Shown one piece after another: positions 56,312 to 64,000 of a stretch of 64,000 nt of DNA. The notes below the pieces were generated by a model. The model was not told where the DNA came from. It searched no databases and saw only the letters and a list, made by a program, of their open reading frames with translations. Origin of the DNA: Macrothele yani (Eukaryota > Arthropoda > Arachnida > Araneae > Macrothelidae); assembly GCA_039090855.1 (NCBI GenBank), contig CM077016.1, positions 54,051,936-54,115,935 of the forward strand, written 5' to 3'. Each line of letters opens with the position of its first letter. Within the stretch, counting starts at the first letter, position 1. The translations under genes were made by a program, and so were the position numbers.

Positions 56312-57396
56312 TATTAGGATTAACACTTTTCTGTTGCCTTGCGTTTGCAGACATAACTTTCTTTCTAACCCAATACGTGCCCTGCTAGCCATCATGCATC
56401 TTTCAAAATCGCGATTCTTTCCGATGTATCTACGCTTCGCACAGGTTTGAATCCTTCGCAGTGAGCTGCTAATAAAGCCATATCATAGTCGCGTACGTAA
56501 ATGAGGGTGGCACATGTGTGATTGCTATTTGGTATTCCTAATAATTTGCTGCTTCAGTATATGCCCTTATCGAAGTGCTCGAAATATCCGATGTTGCATC
56601 GCTCTGAGATCTTACAAGTAACGGATTAATTATTTTGGCCCCAAAGGCTATCTCTGGCTATTAGGCCCATGCCTTTGAAGATTTTACAGCTTAGTGAGTC
56701 GAGATACCTCTGAAGTTAAAGCTGACGACGTAATCTAAAGGCATTGGCTAAAATCGCTGACGTTCCGAAACAAATTCCTGTTAATAAGCACGAATACGGA
56801 TGGTGTACGAGGAGAGATGCAATCTATTCGATTTCAAGTCCTATGCAACCACGACCCGATGTCTTCAACTCAGTAAGTGGCCAAAAGGATTTAATGAGAA
56901 TTGCTGATGTTTGAAGAACAACAGTGCATGCTGCATTTGATATCATTACATTGGTAATATTAAAACGTGCAGTGCAATTACGTCCGCTGTCAGTTTTCAT
57001 ATTATATCCATGTTTAGCTAATAGAAATCCCAATCATATGCACAAGCTAACTCGTTCCCAATAATTTATTCCCATTATAACGTTTCCCAAAGAGACATTC
57101 GTGGTATTCCGCCAATTAAGATCAAAGGCGTCTTTAATCGTGTTTCCTTTAAACGTAATGTAAGGGACGATCCTTAGTTTTTGTGAGTCATTCGTTTGTG
57201 TTTTTAATTTCATTTTTGACTTCGTTTTGCTAGTAGCATTTCTTAATGCTTTCGTACGTTCAACTGAAGTTTCTTATGAAAAGCTGCTTGTTTACGAGTA
57301 TCTGTTGAAATACATCGAAAGGATGACTCAACAAATTGCACTTATAGTGGTATATAAGGAAATGCGCCACGAATCGTGTTATCAAGCACTTAAATA
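56312..57396. other. Spacer between two Tc1 elements
   Basis: Contains a lone terminal repeat of the Tc1-D family at 56,531-56,559. A minus-strand frame at 56,824-57,033, extendable past one stop to about 56,735, reads FNITNVMISNAACTVVLQTS. It has a hydrophobic run but no family that I recognise. Nothing else is supported. Confidence 0.5.
56531..56559. mobile_element. Lone Tc1-D terminal repeat
   Basis: GGTATTCCTAATAATTTGCT followed by GCTTCAGTA is the complement of the 3' end of Tc1-D at 51,664-51,692 with two or three differences. No transposase is attached. Confidence 0.75.
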
Positions 57397-58820
57397 CACT
57401 GACGGAAAAAAAATCCCAACACCAAGAAGGGGTTGTGTTAGATAAACGACAGTTGGTAGGCGGTGAGAGTACATCTGTAAGGTGACGTCTATGCAAATTT
57501 CGCGCTCGGCGCATACGTCTGGCGCCAGTAGAGTCCCTCGAAACATGCAAAGCAGGTTTGCTGTAAATACACGCTGTAACGTTCGTGAGCGTTAGTTATC
57601 GTTGAGATTCGACGTAGGGTGTTGATGTTAGTCAAGAATGCCTTTAAGAAGACGAAGAAGCCATTATCAACAACTCACGGAGTTTAAACGAGGTCATGTA
57701 ATAGGGCTACGAGAAGGTGGATTTTCTTTCCGCAATATTGCAGAACGACTTGGCAGGAATGTAGCCACTGTGAATGATTGTTGGCAGCGGTGGTCAAGGG
57801 AAGGTACTGCCTCAAGAAGACCGGGTTCCGGCCGGCCACGTGGCACTACTGAGAGGGAAGACCTCCGTGTATGGCGTATGGCCGTGGCGCATCGTACCGC
57901 GTCTGCGGCAGCAATTCGAGCTGCAGTTGCCACCACAGTGACACAACGAACTGTTACAAATCGGTTACTTCAAGGACAGCTCCGAGCCAGACGCCCTGTA
58001 GCGTGCATTCCATTTAGTCCAAACCACTGCCGTTTGCGACGTCAGTGGTGTCAAGCTAGAGCTCATTGGAGGACGGAGTGGAGATCTGTTGTGTTTTATG
58101 ATGAAAGCCGGTTCTGCCTGGGTGCCAGTGATGGCCGTGTGTTGGTTAGAAGGAGGCCAGGTGAGCGCCTGCAAACAACCTGTCTGCGGCCGAGACACAC
58201 TGGACATACACCTGGAGTTATGGTCTGGGGAGCAATTTCCTATGACAGCAGGAGCACTCTCGTGGTTATCCCACGCACCCTGACGGCACAGTTGTACGTC
58301 GGTCTGGTGATTCAACCTGTTGTGCTGCCATTCATGAACAGCATTCCAGGGGTGTTTTCCAACAGGATAACGCTCGCCCGCATACCGCTGCTGTAACCCA
58401 ACATGCTCTATATAGTGTCGACATGTTGCCGCGGCCTGCTAGATCACCAGATCTTTCACCAATCGAGCACGTATGGGACATCATTGGACGACAACTCCAG
58501 CGTCATCCCCAACCATCATTAACCGTCCCTGTATTGACCGACCAAGTGCAACAGGCATGGAACTCCATCCCACAAACTGACATCCAGCACCTGTACGACA
58601 CAATGCATGAACGTTTACGTGCTTGCATTCAACATTCAGGCGGTTATACCGGTTATTAATGTACCAGCATTTCACATTTAAAATGGCTCTTCTCGCGCTT
58701 ACAATAAGCTGTGATCTTGAAACCTTAATCGATTACATATGTTACCTATACAAATGTATTGCCGCCATTTCATTCCTCTACAACTATTTTTCGTGGTGTT
58801 GGGATTTTTTTCCGTCAGTG
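57397..58820 (+). mobile_element. Tc1-like transposon, full length (Tc1-6)
   Basis: CACTGACGGAAAAAAAATCC faces the complement of GGGATTTTTTTCCGTCAGTG. TA is at 57,395-57,396 and 58,821-58,822. ACACCAAGAAGG is at 57,419-57,430, 22 bases in; its right-end counterpart is decayed. Length 1,424 bp. The best-preserved element here. Confidence 0.96.
57638..58659 (+). pseudogene. Tc1-6 transposase, single frameshift
   Basis: The start at 57,638 gives MPLRRRRSHYQQLTEFKRGH. Helix-turn-helix (IGLREGGFSFRNIAERLGRN), GSGRPRGTTERED, VTQRTVTNRLLQGQLRARRP, WRSVVFYDESRF (first Asp), TPGVMVWGAISYD. One extra T in GTGTTTTCC near 58,354-58,358 shifts the frame. Past it come QQDNARPH (second Asp) and SPDLSPIEHVW (Glu), 32 residues apart, ending GGYTGY at 58,659. 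There is no other stop. The total is about 340 codons, so it is one base from being open. Confidence 0.95.
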
Positions 58821-59350
58821 TAGGTTATTTCATTAGCCACCCTCGATTTAATTGAACTTTATGCTAATTCTATGTCTCCAGGTTGTGTAATTTCTGAGAC
58901 ACATCTCGTGCAGATGATTCTCCTTTAGGCGAAGGATATTTTAAATGTCATTTTCTATTACCGGTCCTTAGTAACAGGTTTCAGGAGCAGTCCCCCAAGG
59001 GTTATGTTTATTCAAGTTATGTGAGAGCATATCACACTAATCTAATATATCCCACCGGTACAAATTCAGTTAATTCAGTCGTAATTTTTCGGTAATGTAA
59101 GATACGTATACGTATTTTGTCAGGTTTGCTGATGTGTAGAATATTGCCTCTCCAGATTCGGAGTTCTCAACGTGGGGTACGCGGAAAAACTTTTGGGAGT
59201 ACGCCATGAGAGCTGCACCAGGGGATGAGAGAGACAGGGATATTTTTTTTCGCAGTTTCACGCGCGTACGGCACGGATCGAGAGGCCATAGGTCATGTGG
59301 TCTAATACTGTCACATCACTCTTTGTGTTTACCGATATATGTAATTTATA
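58821..59350. other. Spacer, no gene seen
   Basis: AT-rich at first, then GC-richer near 59,200-59,290. The frame at 59,206-59,721 is antisense to Tc1-7 and is not a gene. Confidence 0.5.
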
Positions 59351-60195
59351 CACTGAGGTGCCAGAAAAACTGGTACACCAGTCTAATACTTGGTAGGTTC
59401 CCCACGGAGCGCAGGACTGCAGAAATACGACGGGGCGTGGACTCCACTAGCTTCTGGAAATATGCTGTAGGCAATGCACACCATACTTCCTGCAGAGCGT
59501 TCCACAATTCGAGTGTGTTCCGAGGTCTCGGATTCCTGTGTTCGAAAGCGCGTTGCATGGCATCCCAAATGTGTTCTATCACGTTCAGATCTGGGGACTT
59601 GCGTGGGAATGGCAACACCCCAAACTCAGATGAATGCCCCTCTAACCATAATGTGGCCTCCCGATACTTGCATTGTCCTGTTGAAACAGGCCCAACCCAT
59701 CAGCATGAATGCAGGACATGAACGGGTGTACCTCGTCAGGAAAGATGCGCACATAGCGTTGACCGGTCACAGACGTTTGTAGATGTACCAGGGGTCCCAG
59801 TGAAGTCCATCTGAACACACCCCATACTATTACGGACTCCCAACCAGCCAGTACAGTTTCCTGTTGACAGGCGGGATCCATGGCTTCATGGGGTTTGCGC
59901 CACACACGAATCCTTCCATCAGTCCGAAACAGTTGGAAACGCGACTCGTCAGATCAGGCTACTTGTTTCCCGTCATCAAGTGTCCAGTGGCGGTGTTGCC
60001 GTGCCCAAGCGAGGCACATAGCTCTGTGTCGTCCACCCATCAAGGGGACTCGAGTTGGGCGTCGGCTCCCAAAGCCCATATCGTGCAGGGTACGTTGCAT
60101 AGTCCGAACGCTGATGCTTGTTGAGGCTCCAGCATTGAATTCAGATGATACCTGCGAGAGTGTTGCACGCCTATCGCGTGAAACGATTCTTGACA

Positions 60196-61094
60196 TCAAA
60201 CAAAGATATTCGCTCTTTTTTTTTTTTTTTTTATTTTTGATTGGAGGTTTAACAACCACCGTGAGCAACTCAATGGGCTATAAGCAGTCGCCCGTCCCTA
60301 ATTTAGGGTCACTGGTTCCAGGGAAGGGAGAGAGCCAGTGCCGTAAGACAAACACAACATCCATGCCTCACCGGGATTCCAACCCGGACCCCGTTCGGAC
60401 GAATGATCAGAGGCCATCGCTTAGACCACTGCGCCACCGGGGCGGCATATTCGCTCTTTCCACGTTTATAAGTGAGTCACGGAAAAATTCTCATTGGCCG
60501 CCACCGGGAGTCGAACCCAGGGTCTTCCAGTTACGCGCCGGATATGCTTCCGCTACACCACAGCGGCCTCGAATTCCTCCAGACTCACACACGCTAACTG
60601 CCAAGCCAATTTGGCAGGTTGCTTCTTGGAGCCCCGCACAATGCTGGGGATTCACCAAAGATGGTAGCAACTGAAGAAATATAATTAGAAGGCGAATGAA
60701 TAATTAATACAGACATTTAACGTGGACCAGAAACATCAAACAAAGATCTTCGCTCTTTCCACGTTTATAAGTGAGTCACGGAAAAATTCTCATTGGCCGC
60801 CACCGGGAGTCGAACCCAGGGTCTTCCAGTTATCGCCTTCTAATTATATTTCTTCAGTTGCTGCTTACCATCTTTGGTGAATCCCCAGCATTGTGCGGGG
60901 CTCCAAGAAGCAACCTGCCAAATTGGCTTGGCAGTTAGCGTGTGTGAGTCTGGAAGAATTCGAGGCCGCTGTGGTGCAGTGGAAGCATATCCGGCGCGTA
61001 ACTGGAAGACCCTGGGTTCGACTCCCGGTGGCGGCCAATGAGAATTTTTCTGTGACTCACCTATAAACGTGGAAAGAGCGAAGATCTTTGTTTG
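60196..61094. mobile_element. Fold-back tRNA-headed element (SINE-2), larger form
   Basis: The ends TCAAACAAAGAT and ATCTTTGTTTGA are complementary, and complementarity runs on through the tRNA-like heads (near 60,497-60,570 minus and 60,962-61,034 plus). A third, partial minus head lies near 60,797-60,832. ATTCTTGACA and ATTCTTTACA flank it (60,186-60,195 and 61,095-61,104). It is larger than the orfS copies because of the extra partial unit and the SINE at 60,219-60,446. Confidence 0.87.
60219..60446 (-). mobile_element. SINE-1 nested in the fold-back element
   Basis: Reverse-oriented complete SINE ending at GGGGCGGC near 60,446. ATATTCGCTCTTT is duplicated at 60,206-60,218 and 60,447-60,459. 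This makes a three-level nest: SINE in fold-back element in Tc1-7. Confidence 0.95.
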
Positions 61095-61465
61095 ATTCTT
61101 TACAGCCGACGATGGTCATGTTCACCCAATGTCTTTTTACCGCCACACTGGTATCGTAGGTTGGGGGTTTTGTCGGAATTCTTGTAGTCCCTTGCAATGA
61201 TCGTCCGTGAAAATCCGAACTTCGTTTCTACCTCCGAAATACTATGTCCCATCTCACGAGCGCCAACTGTGACACCGCGTTGAAAATCACTTAATTCGTT
61301 ATTACTTGTCATTCTCATGCCAAAAACAGCTCTAACAGCTGGCAAGGATGTCTATCGCTTTATATACGCATTGGCGGACGCAACCGAGTACGCGCATAGG
61401 TGACGTTGCTATGTATTTTGCATAAGCTCGTCTGTACCAGTTTTTCTGGCACTTCAGTGTATATA

Positions 61466-61760
61466 CAGTGGTTGGGCAGAATAATGTGAACACCACGCTC
61501 AAAGACGTGAGGTTTAATGCTGCTGCGTACGGCGCAATACGAACAGGTATCCACCACTTTTTGGTTGTAACAGCTTTCTTTAAAGACTCAAGGTCCTGTT
61601 TAAGTGCATTTAAAGTGTACTGTTGCAGAATTTCTTTCCTGGTGACGAAGAAATGGGCGACCTAATGAACTTCGAAATAGGAAATGATAAAAGGGTTCAC
61701 AGTGGGCTTTCTGTATACAAAATACTGGAGGCTGTGGTTGACAGGGTTTCGGACCAGCAG
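61466..61760 (+). mobile_element. 5' end fragment of a Tc1-C-family element
   Basis: CAGTGGTTGGGCAGAATAATGTG matches the terminal repeat of the Tc1-C family (complement of 49,530-49,555). The next 250 bases are a decayed 5' part without a readable transposase. No 3' end is found; it gives way near 61,800 to Tc1-8. Confidence 0.65.
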
Positions 61761-61827
61761 TAACTAACCTCTCTGCCATCAGAGGACAGTCAATGCGCAG
61801 ATTTTAATTCTAACATCTTTTTATATA

Positions 61828-63061
61828 CACTATATTGACAAACTTCACGGGACAACTAGAAGAGAAACACAACATAGAATTTATTGACATACATTAGTAC
61901 GGTGTTGGTCCACCTTTGGCCTTAATTCATGCACTCACCCTTCGAGACATGCTTTCGACAAGGTTTTGGAACACAGCGATAGGTATGCGCTTCCATTCAG
62001 TACACAATGCTGCCGCTAACTGTTACTTAGTAGTAGGCCTTGGTTCCAAACTTCTTATGCGGCGCTCTAATTCATCCCATAGGTGCTTTATGGGATTAAG
62101 ATCAGGGTTCTGTGCTGGCCAGTCCACGCACGATAGGGAATAATCGTCAAACCACGCCGAAACGGTCCTTGCTTTATGGCTCGGTGCATTATCTAGCTGG
62201 TACCAACAAGGCATGCTTCCATAGTATTCCACAGAATTGGTAAGGCATAATTGTCCAGAATATCAAGGTATACGCGCTGGTTAACAGGTTTGTCCACGAT
62301 AACAATTGGGCCGGAACCATACCACGAAAAACACCCCCACACGAGTACACTGCCAGCTCCAAACTTGAGTGAAGGAAGAGTACACTGTTGTAAATAGCGT
62401 TCCCCCGGCTGCCGCCATACCAACACACGGCCTGATGGATCGTGTATCTGAATTCATCAGTCCATAGAACCCGTTTCCATTGATCTACGGTCCACGATAG
62501 ATGTTCTTTACACCATGCTAAACGAGGAGTAGCATTAAGAGTGGATATGAAAGGCTTATGAGAAGCCGCACGACCACGGTAACCCATGGAACGAAGTTCT
62601 CTGCGAATGGAAAGCGTAAATACCGAGGTTCCAGCATTTTTACTCACCTGTACACTGAGGTTTTGTGCAGTACTCCGTCGATTATCTGTAACGACTCTCT
62701 TGAGGCTTCGACATCCTCTATAACTCATTTTCTTTGGTCTGCCGGAACGTTTTGCTGCTTCAGGCACGCCATGTGTTTTCCACTTATTCAGTACATCCAA
62801 AACAGGTGACTTGGGTATGTTTCAACGCCTCTCGGTTTCTCTTATGTACAACCCACTAATATAACACCGAACAATCTTTCCTTTCTCAAAGTCAGTTCTC
62901 TCCCGCCGCGACATTTTCACTCAACCTCGCAGTGCGATATGACCGCGGTCAGCTGCAGGCTTGTTTTTATACCGTTTGCCGCTGTACCGCGCATCTTAAC
63001 AACGCAGCGGATCCGCTCATTTGCTTTTGAAGGGTGTCCGGAGATTTTTGTCAATATAGTG
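61828..63061 (-). mobile_element. Tc1-like transposon, full length (Tc1-8)
   Basis: CACTATATTGACAAA at 61,828 and TTTGTCAATATAGTG ending at 63,061 are a perfect 15-base inverted pair, with TA on both sides. Length 1,234 bp. Confidence 0.94.
61894..62914 (-). pseudogene. Tc1-8 transposase, Glu replaced by Lys
   Basis: The minus strand starts at 62,914 (MSRRERTDFEKGKIVRCYIS), with a stop near 62,820, then VLDVLNKWKTHGVPEAAKRS and GRPKKMSYRGCRSLKRVV. SIRRELRSMGYRGRAASHKP and WTVDQWKRVLWTDEF (first Asp) follow. After a frameshift GSVLVWGCFSWYGSGPIVIV, and after another QLDNAPSH (second Asp) and NPDLNPIKHLWDELERR. The last motif has Lys where the catalytic Glu belongs, at the correct 34-residue spacing. 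LVESMSRRVSA then a stop, and GGPTPY ends at 61,894. Confidence 0.92.
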
Positions 63062-64000
63062 TATATATAGGGTACACGGCACCTTTTACCTAGTCTGATG
63101 ACGAGATCAGAGTGCTTCCCGAAAGATTTTACTTTTATTTGTACATAAGTTTTAGCTTTTAGTAAAATTGTAGTGACTTGAAGGTAGTTTTCAGCTACTA
63201 TGAGTTAATAACGTGTATAGACGGTTTATCAACGTGGTGTTTAATTAGTGTTTGCGCATATCTTGGTTCTTTTAAATTGCTGTATCCCTTTTATCAGGTA
63301 CTCAGTCGAAAAGGATTAGGGTCAATCATCCCCCTAAATGACCAATTTCAATGACAAAGCTGAGGGGAAAAGCAACGTTTTCTGATGCGCATGTTCACTC
63401 GTTCCAGCCGTGTTCGGCATACTTCTTAGACAAAAAACATATTAGTTCGAACTAATTTTAGCACATCTTGCTAACCCCGAGTTAATTCGTTCCAGTCGGA
63501 TAAAAGGTTGAATAAAATTTGCGAATCACTGTTTCAATAGACTTTTCTGCTGCTGTGACGTTAAATCGCAATTTCTCTTTGTATCTTACATTGATTGCAT
63601 GTTGATATACAGGCAGACAAAAAAGCACAGTAACATTTGGTGATGAACACGTAACATGAATTTATCCACCGCTTTTTCAATTCGACAAATTGAAGTCATG
63701 GAGCAATACTTAACAGTTACAATACCTTGTTTTGGTAGAATTTCTACTTTTGAATGAGATTTTACTTTGGGCTCAGATTCCTGATATAACTAATCTAAAT
63801 ATTTCTCTGGTCATCCATTTCGCTTTTCAGATCATATATTTTACTGGTAAAACGAAGTAATGAAAATGCATGTGGATTTTTACTTTTCCCAATCACAGAC
63901 AGGCATAACCTATATGTCCCCGACAGTGGCCAAGCGTTCAGGGTTACCACTGGAAACAGTTTTAAATAAATGAAAGTAATTTATTCAAAGAGGAAACAGG
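63062..64000. other. Unassigned flank
   Basis: AT-rich, with no open frame over 60 codons that shows a motif, no terminal repeats and no SINE. I see nothing to annotate. Confidence 0.55.

Larger units (their letters stand above)
59355..61318 (-). pseudogene. Tc1-7 transposase, split
   Basis: The minus strand starts at 61,318 (MRMTSNNELSDFQRGVTVGA), then KFGFSRTIIARDY and KKTLGEHDHRRL up to the insertion at 61,094. It resumes at 60,195 with MSRIVSRDRRATLSQVSSEF, RTMQRTLHDMGFGSRRPTRV and ARQHRHWTLDDGKQVA. WESVIVWGVFRW and FQQDNAS (second Asp) are near 59,690-59,840. After a frameshift LPFPRKSPDLNVIEHIWDAM (Glu) is near 59,560-59,618, and RRISAVLRSVGN lies near the end. Several frameshifts. Confidence 0.9.
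59351..61459 (-). mobile_element. Tc1-like transposon with nested insertions (Tc1-7)
   Basis: CACTGAGGTGCCAGAAAAAC at 59,351 faces the complement of GTTTTTCTGGCACTTCAGTG-type sequence ending at 61,459. TA lies outside both. A fold-back tRNA element (60,196-61,094), itself hit by a SINE, is inserted in the transposase. Without these the element is about 1.2 kb. Confidence 0.95.

Noticed and set aside
59880..60674. A 264-codon plus-strand open frame
   Set aside because: It runs antisense through the Tc1-7 transposase, then across a SINE and the fold-back element. It is a mosaic of repeats, not a gene.

Overview
This window looks like repeat-rich intergenic DNA from an animal genome, most likely an arthropod. 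There are no operons, ribosome-binding sites or bacterial genes. Nearly every recognisable coding stretch is a mobile-element protein: at least a dozen distinct Tc1-like transposons, two mariners, an RTE-type and a second non-LTR retrotransposon, two or three kinds of tRNA-headed short elements, a palindromic MITE and a Ginger/KRBA2-like fragment. I found no clearly intact host gene. Species assignment is not possible from sequence reading alone.

Layout. 1-7,445: unassigned flank, a Tc1 element with two stop codons (2,368-3,583), a very old antisense Tc1 relic (4,440-5,417), a duplicated 0.5-kb block and a 5'-truncated RTE retrotransposon. 7,450-39,172: a large interrupted inverted repeat. 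Its left arm (about 8,303-18,976) and right arm (about 21,888-38,515) carry the same series of pieces in mirror order: a Tc1-A element, a non-LTR relic, a 1.2-kb flank with a small palindrome, an array of a 1.6-kb satellite, a Tc1-B element and part of an unidentified gene called orfS here. The right arm has a longer array and two extra insertions, a TTAA-flanked MITE and an RTE fragment; the left arm holds the empty sites. 39,173-47,240: the most complete orfS copy, broken by several insertions. 47,241-64,000: a dense cluster of nested Tc1/mariner elements, SINEs and minisatellites.

How the parts relate. orfS exists in three copies (17.4-19.0 kb inverted; 19.2-23.8 kb and 39.5-47.2 kb direct). 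Regions present in several copies share the same insertions at the same bases, so those insertions predate the duplication. Copy-specific insertions with target-site duplications date later events. All transposases seen are broken; the closest to intact is at 57,638-58,659, which needs a single-base correction. The most interesting features are the mirror-image satellite/transposon structure, the orfS family, the fold-back tRNA-headed elements, and a 12-bp motif kept at the same place in the terminal repeats of three diverged Tc1 families.
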